From Methylophaga sp. (GTDB taxonomy: Bacteria > Pseudomonadota > Gammaproteobacteria > Nitrosococcales > Methylophagaceae), in NCBI GenBank assembly GCA_024636315.1, contig JAGXHJ010000065.1:24689-88688 (forward strand): a stretch of 64,000 bases of DNA, read 5' to 3'. Positions 42,297-53,556 of this stretch are shown one piece after another (position 1 is the first letter of the stretch; every line of letters begins with the position of its first letter). The notes beneath the pieces were generated by a model. That model did no database searches. It was not told where the DNA came from and saw only the letters and a program-made list of their open reading frames with translations. A program made the position numbers and the translations under genes.

Positions 42297-43205
42297 ATGA
42301 GTGAAGAGTTAGAAGATGATGCTGTAGAACAAGACTGTCCACCCGTCGGTCTACCTGCCTACATGGGTACTTTTGCTGATCTAATGTCACTATTAATGTG
42401 TTTTTTTGTTTTGCTACTCTCTTTTGCCGAAATGGATGCGTTAAAATACAAAATGGTGGTCAAATCCTTAGATAATGCATTTGGGGTACAACGTGAAGTA
42501 GCAGCCAATGAAATTCCAAAAGGTACGAGTATAATTGCCCAAGACTTCAGCCCCGGTGAACCACGGCCTACACCACTAAAAGAAGTACGACAAGATACTA
42601 TTGATGAGACCAGGGATGCTTTAGAAGTAAAAATGGATGCTAAAGCGGTGGTGGCGGCCAAAAAACAAGAAGAACAAATTGCGGAAGAATCATTGAAGTT
42701 TCAAGAAGCGTTAAAAGAAGAGATTAAAGAGGGCTTAATTGATGTTGAAACGCAATTCGATAGAATTGTAATTAGAATACGGGAAAAAGGATCTTTCCAA
42801 TCTGGGGATGCTAACTTGAATAAAGCATTTTTGCCTATTCTTGATAAAATACGATTTGTATTAAGTAAAACTGATGGAATGATAGTCGTCGCTGGCCACA
42901 CCGATGATATACCCATTCATACACCTAGGTACCGCTCTAATTGGGAGCTATCAACTTCTCGGGCAACATCCGTGGTGCATCAATTATTGGCTGATGGTGA
43001 AATGCCTCCAGAACGTTTCGTGCTTGAAGGACATGCAGAAACACAGCCGCTCATGACCAATGATACGGCTGAGAATAGGGCCCGGAATAGACGTGTGGAA
43101 ATTATCGTGCTTAAATCTACATCTCAGCAAGATGTAACGGATTCCATTGAGCGCCTTAATAAAGACTATGAATCGGTTGATGGTGAAGTCACTACTGCCG
43201 AATAA
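42297..43205 (+). CDS. pomB: Flagellar motor stator subunit PomB
   Basis: 302 residues. Single membrane helix near residue 25-45 with the ion-carrying Asp (TFADLMSLLMCFFVLLLSFA), a linker with a long acidic helix, and an OmpA/MotB peptidoglycan-binding domain (IVVAGHTDDIPIHTPRYRSN, WELSTSRATSVVHQLL, GHAETQPLMTNDTAENRARN). Anchors the stator to the cell wall. 26 bases after pomA; the FFVLLLSFAEMD segment is typical of the sodium-driven type. Confidence 0.93.
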   Translation: MSEELEDDAVEQDCPPVGLPAYMGTFADLMSLLMCFFVLLLSFAEMDALKYKMVVKSLDNAFGVQREVAANEIPKGTSIIAQDFSPGEPRPTPLKEVRQDTIDETRDALEVKMDAKAVVAAKKQEEQIAEESLKFQEALKEEIKEGLIDVETQFDRIVIRIREKGSFQSGDANLNKAFLPILDKIRFVLSKTDGMIVVAGHTDDIPIHTPRYRSNWELSTSRATSVVHQLLADGEMPPERFVLEGHAETQPLMTNDTAENRARNRRVEIIVLKSTSQQDVTDSIERLNKDYESVDGEVTTAE

Positions 43206-43220
43206 CTAAAGGAGATTCGA

Positions 43221-43817
43221 ATGAACATATTAAAATTAACAAAAATAGTAGTAGTAGGACTGGGTTTATCTATAAGCTCAATCTCGGCTTATGCTATTGA
43301 TTGGGTTATAGATGGTCATAATTCTCAGCTGAATTTCGTTTCAATCAAAAAAATTAATATTGCTGAAGTTCATGAATTCAAAAAACTACAAGGTAGTTAT
43401 GATTCTCAAGGTCAATTTATATTAGACATCGACTTGGCAAGTGTAGACACGCATATCCCTATTCGTGACGATCGACTCAAGAACGACTTCTTTGAGGTCA
43501 GTAAGTTTTCATCAGCAAAAATCACTGCAATGATCGACACGGATCTCGTTGATGCGATTGCTGAAGGTGCAAGCGAACGGTTTACAGTAGATGCAAACCT
43601 CGATTTACATGGTGTATCAAAACCATTAACGCTAGATGTTATAGTGACTCGTTTGGTTGGTGCCAAATTATCTGTGGTCAGTATGCAACCGGTTATTATT
43701 AATGCCGATAATTTTGGATTAGCCGCTGGCATTAGCAAATTAATGGAATTAGCCTCGCTTCCAAGTATTAGTCAGGCTGTGCCAGTCAGCTTTTATTTAA
43801 CATTAAAGCTAAAATAA
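43221..43817 (+). CDS. YceI family periplasmic protein
   Basis: 198 residues with signal peptide (IVVVGLGLSISSISAYA, cleavage near residue 25). YceI fold: WVIDGHNSQLNFVSIKK, QFILDIDLASVDTHIPIRDD, RLKNDFFEVSKFSSAKITAM, LDLHGVSKPLTLDVIVTRL. The family binds isoprenoid-type lipids in some members. Thirty-odd bases separate it from leuD, suggesting co-transcription by chance of position. Confidence 0.88.
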   Translation: MNILKLTKIVVVGLGLSISSISAYAIDWVIDGHNSQLNFVSIKKINIAEVHEFKKLQGSYDSQGQFILDIDLASVDTHIPIRDDRLKNDFFEVSKFSSAKITAMIDTDLVDAIAEGASERFTVDANLDLHGVSKPLTLDVIVTRLVGAKLSVVSMQPVIINADNFGLAAGISKLMELASLPSISQAVPVSFYLTLKLK

Positions 43818-43843
43818 ACTCAGTCAAAGTGAAGAAATAAGCA

Positions 43844-44482
43844 ATGCAAGTATTTTCAGTAGAAAAAGGTATCGTAATCCCATTAGATAGACCTAATGTA
43901 GACACTGATGCCATTATTCCTAAGCAGTTTTTAAAATCCATTCAACGCAGTGGGTTTGGACCTAATCTATTTGATGAATGGCGTTATTTAGATCTCGGTG
44001 AGCCAGGTCAGGATTGCTCGCATCGACCGCTAAATGAAAAGTTTGAATTAAATCAACCACGCTATCAAGGTGGGACGATATTATTGGCGCGAGAAAATTT
44101 TGGTTGCGGCTCTAGTCGTGAGCATGCCGTTTGGGCATTAGATGATTTTGGTATCCGAGTTATTATTGCGCCGAGTTTTGCCGATATATTTTTTAATAAC
44201 ACAAGCAAAAATGGCATTTTAGCCATTAAGCTTGCTGAAAATATAGTAGAAAGCTTGTTTACTGAGGTTAAAGCCCAACCTGGATATCAGTTAACTGTCG
44301 ACTTACAGGCCGAGCTAATCACGATGCCTAATGGTGAGACTATCGAATTTGATATAGATCCTTTTAAAAAACATTGCTTACTGAACGGCTTAGACGATAT
44401 AGGCCTTACCTTGCAACATACCGATGAAATACAGAGCTACGAACAAAATAGGCAGAAACAATCGCCATGGTTGTTTTCGTAA
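43844..44482 (+). CDS. leuD: 3-isopropylmalate dehydratase small subunit
   Basis: 212 residues. [59 protein letters not shown]: the aconitase swivel-domain signature. Converts isopropylmalate isomers with LeuC in leucine synthesis. The large subunit gene leuC is not next to it, although leuC-leuD are usually adjacent; leuB follows after 51 bases. Confidence 0.96.
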   Translation: MQVFSVEKGIVIPLDRPNVDTDAIIPKQFLKSIQRSGFGPNLFDEWRYLDLGEPGQDCSHRPLNEKFELNQPRYQGGTILLARENFGCGSSREHAVWALDDFGIRVIIAPSFADIFFNNTSKNGILAIKLAENIVESLFTEVKAQPGYQLTVDLQAELITMPNGETIEFDIDPFKKHCLLNGLDDIGLTLQHTDEIQSYEQNRQKQSPWLFS

Positions 44483-44533
44483 GTCAATTCTCGGCACACA
44501 TTAATTTTAAATTTTAGTTTAGTGAAATAAATA

Positions 44534-45604
44534 ATGACAAAAAAAATTGCAGTATTACCCGGTGATGGTATCGGTCCAGAAATTGTTGCTGAAGCGATAA
44601 AAGTCTTAAATGCACTTAAAAAAGATGGCTTAGATATCGAGTTTGAATATGGTTTGATTGGCGGAGCGGCCTATGATGAAACAGGAACTCCATTTCCTGA
44701 TGAAACATTAGCTTTATCAAAATCGGCAGATGCTATTTTATTAGGTGCGGTCGGTGGTTATAAATGGGAGTCACTGGATATCAGTGTGCGACCAGAAAAA
44801 GGCTTGTTAGCTATCCGTAGTGCGTTAAATTTATTCGCCAATTTACGTCCGGCAATTTTATATCCACAATTGGCAGATGCTTCGACTTTGAAACCTGAGG
44901 TTGTTGCGGGTTTAGATTTGATGATTGTTCGTGAATTAACGGGGGGCATTTATTTTGGCCAACCTCGCGGTATTCGCACACTCGACAATGGTGAGAAAGA
45001 AGGTTTTAATACACTTGTATATCGTGAAAGTGAAGTGCAACGAATTGGTAAAGTGGCTTTTGACATTGCTCAAAAAAGACAAGGTCGATTGTGTTCAGTA
45101 GATAAAGCGAATGTATTAGAAAGTACCGAATTGTGGCGTGAAACAATGATTGATCTTGCTAAAGACTATGCTGATGTTAAATTGAGCCACATGTATGTTG
45201 ATAATGCGGCAATGCAACTAGTACGGGCGCCAAAACAATTCGATGTTATGGTCACCACAAATATGTTTGGTGATATTTTGTCAGATTGTGCTTCAATGTT
45301 AACAGGATCAATTGGCATGCTACCATCAGCATCGTTAGATGAAAGCGGTAAAGGCATGTATGAACCGATTCATGGTTCAGCTCCAGATATAGCCGGAAAA
45401 AATATTGCTAATCCTTTAGCTACTATTCTATCTGTAGCGATGATGTTACGTTACACTTTAAATGAAGCTGAAATGGCTGAACGGATAGAGCTTGCCGTGG
45501 GTAAGGTACTGGATAAAGGCCTCCGTACCGCAGATATTTATTCTGATGGCATGACTAAAATAGGTACCTCGGAAATGGGCGATGCGGTAGTCGCAGCTCT
45601 TTGA
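44534..45604 (+). CDS. leuB: 3-isopropylmalate dehydrogenase
   Basis: 356 residues. [52 protein letters not shown], and the NAD-binding [20 protein letters not shown]. Oxidative decarboxylation step of leucine biosynthesis. Between leuD and asd, as in Pseudomonas-type genomes. Confidence 0.97.
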   Translation: MTKKIAVLPGDGIGPEIVAEAIKVLNALKKDGLDIEFEYGLIGGAAYDETGTPFPDETLALSKSADAILLGAVGGYKWESLDISVRPEKGLLAIRSALNLFANLRPAILYPQLADASTLKPEVVAGLDLMIVRELTGGIYFGQPRGIRTLDNGEKEGFNTLVYRESEVQRIGKVAFDIAQKRQGRLCSVDKANVLESTELWRETMIDLAKDYADVKLSHMYVDNAAMQLVRAPKQFDVMVTTNMFGDILSDCASMLTGSIGMLPSASLDESGKGMYEPIHGSAPDIAGKNIANPLATILSVAMMLRYTLNEAEMAERIELAVGKVLDKGLRTADIYSDGMTKIGTSEMGDAVVAAL

Positions 45605-45640
45605 GAAACATTAATATAAATTTTATAGATTGGATTCCTT

Positions 45641-46663
45641 GTGAATAAGAAAGTAGATGTTGCAGTAGTAGGTGCTACCGGTGCGGTAGGCGAAACAATG
45701 TTAGATATTTTGCATAAACGGAAATTTCCGGTGGGCAAGGTCTACGCTTTAGCGAGTGAACGTTCGGCTGGTTCTACGGTTAGTTTTGGTAATAAAACAT
45801 TGATTGTTGAAGATTTAGCGACATTTGACTTTTCTAAAGTACAAATTGGCTTGTTTTCACCTGGTGCGAGTATTTCAAAAATATATGCACCTATTGCTGC
45901 GGCAGCTGGTTGCGTAGTTATAGATAATACGTCTGAATTTCGCTATGTAGACGATATTCCATTGGTCGTACCAGAAGTAAATCCTGAAGCGATTGCTAAT
46001 TATAAAACTCATGGCATTATCGCTAACCCGAATTGTTCAACCATTCAAATGATGGTGGCATTAAAACCTATTTATGATGCGGTAGGAATAACCCGTATTA
46101 ATGTTTGTACCTATCAGGCTGTATCTGGAACAGGTAAGCCAGCTATGGATGAATTAGCTAAACAAACCGCTGCTTTATTAAACGGACGTCCTGTTGAAGC
46201 TAGCGTTTATCCAAAACAGATTGCATTTAATGTGATCCCCCAAATTGATGTGTTTGAAGAGAATGGTTACACCAAAGAAGAAATGAAAATGGTGTGGGAA
46301 ACTAAAAAGATTATGGGTGACGAATCTATTCAAGTTAATCCTACGGCTGTTCGAGTCCCTGTATTTTATGGGCATTCTGAAGCAATTCATATCGAAACTC
46401 GCGATAAGATTACAGCAGAACAAGCAAAAAAATTACTGTCAGAAACTGATGGTATTGTAGTCATAGATGAACATATTGATGGTGGTTATCCTACTGCAGT
46501 ATCAGAAGCTTCTGGTACAGATCCTGTTTATGTCGGTCGTATTCGTGAAGACATTTCACATCCAACAGGTTTGAATATATGGGTAGTAGCCGATAACGTA
46601 CGTAAGGGTGCTGCATTAAATAGTATTCAAATTGCAGAAGTGTTGGTTGAAAAATATCTGTAA
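45641..46663 (+). CDS. asd: Aspartate-semialdehyde dehydrogenase
   Basis: 340 residues from GTG 45641. KKVDVAVVGATGAVGETMLD with GxxGxxG nucleotide motif, catalytic Cys in IIANPNCSTIQMMVAL, and PVFYGHSEAIHIETRD. Makes aspartate semialdehyde for lysine, threonine and methionine. leuB-asd-fimV order is conserved in gammaproteobacteria. Confidence 0.97.
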   Translation: MNKKVDVAVVGATGAVGETMLDILHKRKFPVGKVYALASERSAGSTVSFGNKTLIVEDLATFDFSKVQIGLFSPGASISKIYAPIAAAAGCVVIDNTSEFRYVDDIPLVVPEVNPEAIANYKTHGIIANPNCSTIQMMVALKPIYDAVGITRINVCTYQAVSGTGKPAMDELAKQTAALLNGRPVEASVYPKQIAFNVIPQIDVFEENGYTKEEMKMVWETKKIMGDESIQVNPTAVRVPVFYGHSEAIHIETRDKITAEQAKKLLSETDGIVVIDEHIDGGYPTAVSEASGTDPVYVGRIREDISHPTGLNIWVVADNVRKGAALNSIQIAEVLVEKYL

Positions 46664-46708
46664 ATGATCGAGCTTTATGGACATGAGCATTAAACAAGGG
46701 GTTTTGAG

Positions 46709-49168
46709 ATGATGACACGAACAATTGCCAGTGTTGCGGTAATGGCTACATTGGGGCTTTTAGCTCCTATGCAGGTTAATGCTTTTGGTTTGGGTAAACT
46801 TGAGTTGTCGTCAGCACTCAATGAGCCCTTCAAGGCGGAAATTGGTGTTACCGCCTTGAAGGGAGATGATGCTAATAATTTACAAGTACGTTTGGCATCA
46901 AGCAAGGAATTTGAGCAAGCCGGAATTGAACGAAATTTTTTACTGACACAACTCAAATTTGATGTGGTTGAAAAGGCAGGTAATGTAAAAATTATTATCA
47001 GTTCTCAACAGCCAATTCGAGAGCCCTTTATTGATTTCTTATTGACGGCAACAACAACCGGTTCAGGTCGCCTAATTCGTGAATACACAGTACTGCTTGA
47101 TCCTCCAAAAAGTATATTCAATAAGCCAGCCATGTCACAGGTTCAAAGCCCAGCGGAAACCTCGGTTAAAACCAGTACTACCACTAGCGCAACAACCACT
47201 AATTATAAGTCGGCATCATTTGCCGGTGATAGTTATGGCCCAGTAATCCGTAGAGATACCCTCTGGGACGTAGCATTAAAAACTAGGCCAGAAAGTAATA
47301 TCACCGTTCATCAAATGATGATGGCCTTGTTAAAGGCCAATCCAGGTGCATTTCAACATGACAATGTGAATGGATTAAAAGCGGGTTATACATTATCGAT
47401 TCCTAGCAAAAATGATATTTATAAGCTAACTAAACAACAAGCGATTAATGCCTTTACTGAGCAAAATGATTTATGGAAAAATCGAAATAAACGTCCAACA
47501 ATTCCGACAATTGAAGCCGATACCGCTGATAAAACTATTACACCAATAGCTGAAAAAACGCCTGCTATTGGTAAAACTGTTGCTACAGACACAACAGCGC
47601 CGACCACCGAAGTTAATGATACGGCTCGATTGAAATTAGTCGTTCCTAGTGATGAGCCGTCGTTAAACGATGAAGCTTTATCACCATTGGGTGCAGAAAA
47701 AATTAAAGTACTCAGTGAACAATTGACCTTAGCTCAAGAAACAATTGAAGGACAAACACAAGAGAATATCGATTTCAAAGCACGTATGGATGCGTTAGAA
47801 GTGCAAATGGAGACGATGCGTCGCTTGATCTCACTGAAAGATGCAGATCTAGCCCGATTACAAAGCATGTTGGAAAAAGACCAACAGCCGGATAAAAATA
47901 CACTCCCGGCAGATGCTACAAATGTCGACAGTGCTGAAATAGATACAAAAAATGAGCCTTTAGATTCAACCACTGACATCAACGCTATTGAAGATGAATT
48001 AGAATCGATGTTTGTTATGGCACAAAAAATTGTGACTAACAATAAACTCGAAATCGCTATAGCTGCTGGAGGTCTATTATTACTATTAGTTGTGCTCTTA
48101 ATCGTCAAACGTCGTAAGGAGTCAGATGAAGCAGAAGAGTGGGATGAATCTCAAAATCTAGTAAATAACGACGATGAAGATTTAGTCGTTTCTCGGCCTT
48201 CTAATCTTGCTGAAGTTCAACAAACAGTTGAGACGGAAGTAATTGATGAGAAAACAGTAGCAGAACTGATTGAACAAGCGGATATGTTAGTTGCTTATAG
48301 TGATTACGAAAACGCTATGGCATCGCTTGAACAGGCAAAACAACAAGAACCTGAAAATGAATTAGTATTAAGCAAATTGTTGTATGTGTTGTTCAAACAA
48401 CGGGCAAAAGAGCGCTTTATAACGTTAGCTGGTAGCCTTAATATTGATAAAGCGTCGCCTGAATGGTTGGAAATTGCATCGTGGGGTAGAGAACTTGCGC
48501 CATTAAATTCACTTTTCCAACTTGCTACAGATGATAATGAACCTGCAAGCGCCTTGACTCTCGATTCTTTTAGCGATGTTAAAGATGATGAGTTGTTATC
48601 TGAGCCTACTTTAGCTCAAGAAGTCGATGAGATTGAAGATGAGGTGTCTAACACCATTGAATTCAATCTGGATGATTATTCGTCAGATGAACGTGTAAGT
48701 AGTGCTGAGAGTTCAATCGCATCACTCGACGAAATAAATGATGATTCTGACTCTTTGAGCTTTGATACTTCATTTCCTCTTGATGATGAAGATAAAAAGC
48801 CAGCTTTTGATGTGCCATTAAACTTTGAAACTGACTTGGACAAAGATGAAGATGTTTTGTCATTAAATGATGAACCGGTATCATTAGATTTGACTGAGGA
48901 AGCTTATCCAGCTGAACTATTGTCGACGGAAGATAATCTCCAAGATTTTGATACCGAGCTAAATTTAGAATCTGAAAACAATGACATTGAATTTGACATC
49001 AGTGGTTATGATGAAATTGATGAAGCTGAAACTAAGTTAGATCTGGCTTCTGCCTATGCTGATATGGGCGATCCTGACGGCGCGAGAAATATTTTAGAAG
49101 AAGTGCTTAAAGAAGGTAATGCTGAGCAAAAGTCCAAAGCGCAAGCTTTATTAAAGGGCTTATCATAA
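46709..49168 (+). CDS. fimV: FimV-like pilus/motility assembly protein
   Basis: 819 residues. Signal peptide (TIASVAVMATLGLLAPMQVNA), FimV N-terminal domain (FGLGKLELSSALNEPFKAEI), LysM-like segment at about 170-230 (YGPVIRRDTLWDVALKTR, LKAGYTLSIPS), coiled coil (TLAQETIEGQTQENIDFKAR), one membrane helix near residue 445-462 (IAIAAGGLLLLLVVLLIVKR), and a very acidic cytoplasmic tail with the TPR-like FimV C-terminal domain (ETKLDLASAYADMGDPDGAR). Needed for type IV pili and polar localisation in relatives. In the asd-fimV-truA order. Confidence 0.93.
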   Translation: MMTRTIASVAVMATLGLLAPMQVNAFGLGKLELSSALNEPFKAEIGVTALKGDDANNLQVRLASSKEFEQAGIERNFLLTQLKFDVVEKAGNVKIIISSQQPIREPFIDFLLTATTTGSGRLIREYTVLLDPPKSIFNKPAMSQVQSPAETSVKTSTTTSATTTNYKSASFAGDSYGPVIRRDTLWDVALKTRPESNITVHQMMMALLKANPGAFQHDNVNGLKAGYTLSIPSKNDIYKLTKQQAINAFTEQNDLWKNRNKRPTIPTIEADTADKTITPIAEKTPAIGKTVATDTTAPTTEVNDTARLKLVVPSDEPSLNDEALSPLGAEKIKVLSEQLTLAQETIEGQTQENIDFKARMDALEVQMETMRRLISLKDADLARLQSMLEKDQQPDKNTLPADATNVDSAEIDTKNEPLDSTTDINAIEDELESMFVMAQKIVTNNKLEIAIAAGGLLLLLVVLLIVKRRKESDEAEEWDESQNLVNNDDEDLVVSRPSNLAEVQQTVETEVIDEKTVAELIEQADMLVAYSDYENAMASLEQAKQQEPENELVLSKLLYVLFKQRAKERFITLAGSLNIDKASPEWLEIASWGRELAPLNSLFQLATDDNEPASALTLDSFSDVKDDELLSEPTLAQEVDEIEDEVSNTIEFNLDDYSSDERVSSAESSIASLDEINDDSDSLSFDTSFPLDDEDKKPAFDVPLNFETDLDKDEDVLSLNDEPVSLDLTEEAYPAELLSTEDNLQDFDTELNLESENNDIEFDISGYDEIDEAETKLDLASAYADMGDPDGARNILEEVLKEGNAEQKSKAQALLKGLS

Positions 49169-49180
49169 CGTGGTGATTAG

Positions 49181-49960
49181 GTGAAAGTTGCCTTAGGCGT
49201 TGAATATGATGGAACTCGATTTTCAGGATGGCAGGTACAACCATCACAAATAACGGTTCAAGGCTGTCTAGAGCGAGCATTAAGTCTTGTTGCTAATCAC
49301 CCAGTAAAAACAGTTGCTGCAGGTCGTACTGATTCTGGGGTTCATGCCCTGCAACAAGTGGTACATTTTGAAACAACTGTACAACGTGGTGAGCGAAACT
49401 GGATTTTAGGACTTAATACTAATCTACCCTCCGATATAAATGTCACATGGGCTCGACCCGTGGATGATGATTTTAGTGCACGATTTTCAGCCCTAAATCG
49501 CAGTTATCGTTACGTTATTATGAATCGTGTCAGTCGTTCAGCTCTTCATGCCCACAAAATGTGGTGGATCTTTAGCCCCTTAGATGTAGAACTGATGCAA
49601 GCGGCAGCAGATCTATTAGTAGGACATCATGATTTTTCTGCATTTAGAGCAAAAGAGTGTCAAGCGCATAGTCCGTTTAAAACCGTCGAAAAAATAAAGG
49701 TGACACGTCAGGGAGATTGCATTGCTATTGATGTGAAAGCGCAATCTTTTTTGCATCACATGGTTAGAAACTTAGTGGGTGTATTAGTGCCAATTGGTGA
49801 AGGTAGAAAACCGGTTGAGTGGGCTAAGGAAGTCTTGGAGGGCCGAGTCCGCTGTCATGGCGGAATAACGTCACCACCAGATGGTTTATATTTCATAAAA
49901 GTTGAATACCCAGAGCAATATAAGTTACCAACAGTGTCAGCTTTTCCTGTGGTCTGGTAA
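49181..49960 (+). CDS. truA: tRNA pseudouridine synthase A
   Basis: 259 residues from GTG 49181. [20 protein letters not shown], catalytic Asp in [58 protein letters not shown]. Converts uridines 38-40 in tRNA anticodon arms to pseudouridine. Twelve bases after fimV. Confidence 0.97.
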   Translation: MKVALGVEYDGTRFSGWQVQPSQITVQGCLERALSLVANHPVKTVAAGRTDSGVHALQQVVHFETTVQRGERNWILGLNTNLPSDINVTWARPVDDDFSARFSALNRSYRYVIMNRVSRSALHAHKMWWIFSPLDVELMQAAADLLVGHHDFSAFRAKECQAHSPFKTVEKIKVTRQGDCIAIDVKAQSFLHHMVRNLVGVLVPIGEGRKPVEWAKEVLEGRVRCHGGITSPPDGLYFIKVEYPEQYKLPTVSAFPVVW

Positions 49961-49995
49961 AGTATCAAGTTAGATTTTTCCTGAAAAGCGATTTC

Positions 49996-50610
49996 ATGCG
50001 AACACGTGTAAAAATTTGTGGCATTACTCGTCGCCAAGATGCTGAATTTGCAGTTGAAATGGGCGCAGATGCCTTGGGGCTAGTATTTTATCCTCCGAGT
50101 CCTAGAGCGATTTCTATTGCGCAAGCAAAAGAGATTGTTAGCGGCTTACCGCCATTTGTCAGCATAGTTGCATTATTTGTTGATGCAGATCCAAATGAGG
50201 TCTATGCATGTATAAATGAATTGCCGATGGTGTTATTGCAATTCCATGGTGACGAGTCGGCCGAATATTGTGAACAGTTTGGCAGACCATATTTAAAAGC
50301 GGTTAGGGTGCAAGTTGATACGGACTTAGTTCGTATTGCTAATGAATACGATACTGCCTCTGCGATATTGCTAGATAGTTACCAGCCAGGTGTACCAGGG
50401 GGAACTGGTCAGGTGTTTGATTGGTCATTAATCGAGTCAATTAATAAACCTATAATTCTTGCCGGTGGCTTGAATGTGGCTAATGTGGCGAACGCGATAG
50501 AACAAGTGCAACCTTATGCGGTTGATGTCAGTGGTGGCGTTGAGCAAGCTAAAGGGATAAAAGATAAACAAAAAATAACTGCTTTTATGCAAGAGGTAGC
50601 AAATGGCTGA
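49996..50610 (+). CDS. trpF: Phosphoribosylanthranilate isomerase
   Basis: 204 residues. [20 protein letters not shown] with catalytic Cys, [74 protein letters not shown]. Third step of tryptophan synthesis. Overlaps trpB by 8 bases. Confidence 0.97.
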   Translation: MRTRVKICGITRRQDAEFAVEMGADALGLVFYPPSPRAISIAQAKEIVSGLPPFVSIVALFVDADPNEVYACINELPMVLLQFHGDESAEYCEQFGRPYLKAVRVQVDTDLVRIANEYDTASAILLDSYQPGVPGGTGQVFDWSLIESINKPIILAGGLNVANVANAIEQVQPYAVDVSGGVEQAKGIKDKQKITAFMQEVANG

Positions 50611-51823
50611 ACAATTGGATAAAGATTATTACGACACATACCCTGATGATAAAGGTCATTTTGGACCTTATGGTGGACGTTTCGTAGGCGAAACCTTGAT
50701 GGAAGCCATTTATGCGCTTGAAGAGGCTTATAATCACTATAAAAACGATCCTGAATTTCAAGCTGAAATGGATAAAGACTTAGCTGATTTTGTTGGTCGT
50801 CCATCACCGATTTATTTAGCAGAAAATTGGACCCAAAAATTGGGCGGGGCACAAATTTACCTGAAGCGTGAAGATTTAAATCACACGGGTGCTCACAAGA
50901 TTAATAATACAATTGGTCAAGCGTTATTGGCTAAACGTATGGGGAAAAAACGAATTATTGCTGAAACAGGTGCTGGCCAACATGGTGTGGCGACTGCTAC
51001 GGTTGCTGCTCGTTTAGGTATGGAATGTGTTATTTATATGGGCGCTGAAGATGTTCAACGTCAAGCACAAAATGTCTATCGGATGAAATTATTGGGTGCA
51101 ACCGTGGTACCGGTTGAATCTGGTTCACGTACTCTAAAAGATGCACTGAATGAAGCTTTACGTGATTGGGTAACCAACGTCGATGAGACCTTTTACATCA
51201 TTGGTACCGTTGCGGGCCCACATCCTTATCCTGCGATGGTACGTGATTTTCAAACGATCATTGGTCGCGAAGCACGCAGTCAAATTCTAAAAGCGACGGG
51301 CCGTTTACCTGATGCATTAATTGCATGTATCGGGGGGGGGTCTAATGCCATAGGTTTATTCCATCCCTTTATTGCCGATACCGAAGTGGCGATGTATGGG
51401 GTTGAAGGTGCTGGGCATGGTATAGAAACAGGTAAACATTCAGCACCGCTATCTGCAGGTTCACCGGGCGTATTACACGGTAACCGTACCTATTTAATGC
51501 AAGATAAAAATGGTCAAATTATTGAAACCCATTCTATTTCTGCTGGTTTAGATTATCCGGGTGTTGGTCCTGAACATGCTTGGTTAAAAGATATCGGTCG
51601 TGCTCAGTATGTGTCAGTAACTGATGATGAAGCATTACAGGCATTTCATGATTTAACACGTACGGAAGGTATCATTCCCGCACTGGAATCGAGTCATGCT
51701 CTAGCGTATGCGACTAAATTAGCGCCAACCATGTCACCCGACCAAATTTTGATGATCAATCTCTCTGGTCGAGGTGATAAAGATATGCATACTGTAGCCG
51801 AAATGGCTGGTTTAAGTTTCTGA
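50603..51823 (+). CDS. trpB: Tryptophan synthase beta chain
   Basis: 406 residues. [23 protein letters not shown]-binding Lys in [39 protein letters not shown], phosphate-binding loop [15 protein letters not shown]. Condenses indole and serine. Forms the complex with TrpA encoded 10 bases downstream. Confidence 0.98.
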   Translation: MAEQLDKDYYDTYPDDKGHFGPYGGRFVGETLMEAIYALEEAYNHYKNDPEFQAEMDKDLADFVGRPSPIYLAENWTQKLGGAQIYLKREDLNHTGAHKINNTIGQALLAKRMGKKRIIAETGAGQHGVATATVAARLGMECVIYMGAEDVQRQAQNVYRMKLLGATVVPVESGSRTLKDALNEALRDWVTNVDETFYIIGTVAGPHPYPAMVRDFQTIIGREARSQILKATGRLPDALIACIGGGSNAIGLFHPFIADTEVAMYGVEGAGHGIETGKHSAPLSAGSPGVLHGNRTYLMQDKNGQIIETHSISAGLDYPGVGPEHAWLKDIGRAQYVSVTDDEALQAFHDLTRTEGIIPALESSHALAYATKLAPTMSPDQILMINLSGRGDKDMHTVAEMAGLSF

Positions 51824-51833
51824 GGGATAACAG

Positions 51834-52652
51834 ATGAGTCGTATTAAACAATGTTTCGATAAGTTAAAGGCTGATGGTCAAACCGCGCTTATCCCTTATA
51901 TTACTGCCGGAGATCCTGAACCGTGGGTAACCGTACCGATGTTGCATGCTTTGGTTAGCGCTGGTGCAAACATCTTAGAATTAGGTATTCCTTTTTCTGA
52001 TCCAATGTCTGATGGTCCCGTTATTCAAAAAGCATGCGAGCGTGCGTTAGAAAATGGTGTCTCACTTCATCATGTATTAGATATGGTAAACCAGTTCAGA
52101 CAAAAAGATAAAGATACACCGATAGTGTTAATGGGTTACGCCAATCCATTGGAAGCAATGGGCTATCAGGCTTTTGCTGAAAGAGCGCAACAAGTGGGTG
52201 TAGATGGCATTTTGACCGTTGATATGCCGCCTGAAGAATCAGATGAGTTCTTGTCAATTATGGATGAGCATGAAATTGATACAATCTTCTTGGTAGCACC
52301 AACAACGTCTATAGAGCGTATGGCGAAAATTGCTAAGTATGCAAAAGGCTTCATTTATTATGTATCTATTAAAGGTGTGACAGGTACGGCTAATCTTGAT
52401 GTATCTGAAGTAACGGAAAAATTATCTATGTTGCGATCGCTAACGGATCTTCCACTAGGCGTTGGTTTTGGTATTCGTAATGGTGTCTCTGCTGCCGCAG
52501 TATCTGAAGTTGCAAATGCGGTCGTTGTAGGAAGTTCACTGGTAAATTGTATTGCAGACCATGCTGATAGACCAGAAGAGTTACCCGCAGCAGTTGCTAA
52601 TGTATTGGCAGAAATGCGACATGCCATTAATGCGCGTGATATGGCTAAATAA
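51834..52652 (+). CDS. trpA: Tryptophan synthase alpha chain
   Basis: 272 residues. ALIPYITAGDPEPWVTVPML, LELGIPFSDPMSDGPVIQKA with catalytic Glu and Asp, VDGILTVDMPPEESDEF, YYVSIKGVTGTANLDVSEV, VGFGIRNGVSAAAVSEVANA. Splits indole-3-glycerol phosphate. End of the trpFBA cluster. Confidence 0.98.
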   Translation: MSRIKQCFDKLKADGQTALIPYITAGDPEPWVTVPMLHALVSAGANILELGIPFSDPMSDGPVIQKACERALENGVSLHHVLDMVNQFRQKDKDTPIVLMGYANPLEAMGYQAFAERAQQVGVDGILTVDMPPEESDEFLSIMDEHEIDTIFLVAPTTSIERMAKIAKYAKGFIYYVSIKGVTGTANLDVSEVTEKLSMLRSLTDLPLGVGFGIRNGVSAAAVSEVANAVVVGSSLVNCIADHADRPEELPAAVANVLAEMRHAINARDMAK

Positions 52653-52684
52653 CTCGTCGAAAATAAAAACAATAGGTGACAAAT

Positions 52685-53542
52685 ATGAGTTGGTTTGAAA
52701 AATTAATTCCTTCGAAAATTCGCACAACAGTTCGCAATCGTTCAGTACCTGAAGGCGTCTGGTGTAAGTGCCCCGAATGCGACAGTGTTCTTTACCGTGC
52801 TGAATTAGTGCGCAATCTGCATGTTTGTCCTAAATGTGCTCATCATCAACGGATTAATGCGCGTACTCGACTCGCTAGCTTTTTAGATGAAGGTGAACGA
52901 AAAGAAATCGCCGCTGATGTTAAACCTGTCGACACGCTGAAATTTAGAGATAGTAAAAAATATAAAGACCGTATTCATCAAGCACAAAAAACAACGGGTG
53001 AAAATGATGCCTTATTGGCGATGCAGGGCACTGTTAATGACTTGCCTATTGTTGCTGTATCATTTGACTTCACCTTCATGGGCGGCTCTATGGGCTCAGT
53101 GGTTGGAGAAAAATTTGTTCGGGCAGCACAAGTAGCTCTAGAAAAGAAAATCCCATTGGTTTGTTTTTCTGCCAGTGGTGGTGCACGTATGCAAGAAGGC
53201 TTATTTTCGTTGATGCAGATGGCGAAAACGAGCGCCATTTTGGCTCAACTTAGTAAAGCTGGAATACCCTTTATTTCGGTATTAACCGATCCAACTATGG
53301 GCGGCGTTTCAGCAAGTTTGGCGATGTTAGGTGATCTTAATGTAGCAGAACCCAAAGCACTAATCGGTTTTGCCGGCCCTCGAGTTATTGAGCAAACGGT
53401 AAGAGAAACATTGCCAGAAGGCTTTCAACGCAGTGAGTTTTTAGTTGAGCATGGAGCTGTAGATATGATTATTGACCGCCGAGATATGCGAGATCGACTA
53501 TCAAGTATCTTGTCGGTGTTACAAAAGCGCCAAGCCGCTTAA
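52685..53542 (+). CDS. accD: Acetyl-CoA carboxylase carboxyltransferase subunit beta
   Basis: 285 residues from ATG 52685 behind AGGTGA; a GTG at 52676 would add three residues. Zinc ribbon [20 protein letters not shown] and [10 protein letters not shown], then the crotonase-like core: [80 protein letters not shown]. Transfers carboxyl from biotin to acetyl-CoA with AccA. truA/trp-accD-folC order is standard. Confidence 0.97.
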   Translation: MSWFEKLIPSKIRTTVRNRSVPEGVWCKCPECDSVLYRAELVRNLHVCPKCAHHQRINARTRLASFLDEGERKEIAADVKPVDTLKFRDSKKYKDRIHQAQKTTGENDALLAMQGTVNDLPIVAVSFDFTFMGGSMGSVVGEKFVRAAQVALEKKIPLVCFSASGGARMQEGLFSLMQMAKTSAILAQLSKAGIPFISVLTDPTMGGVSASLAMLGDLNVAEPKALIGFAGPRVIEQTVRETLPEGFQRSEFLVEHGAVDMIIDRRDMRDRLSSILSVLQKRQAA

Positions 53543-53556
53543 GACCGTCTGAATCG

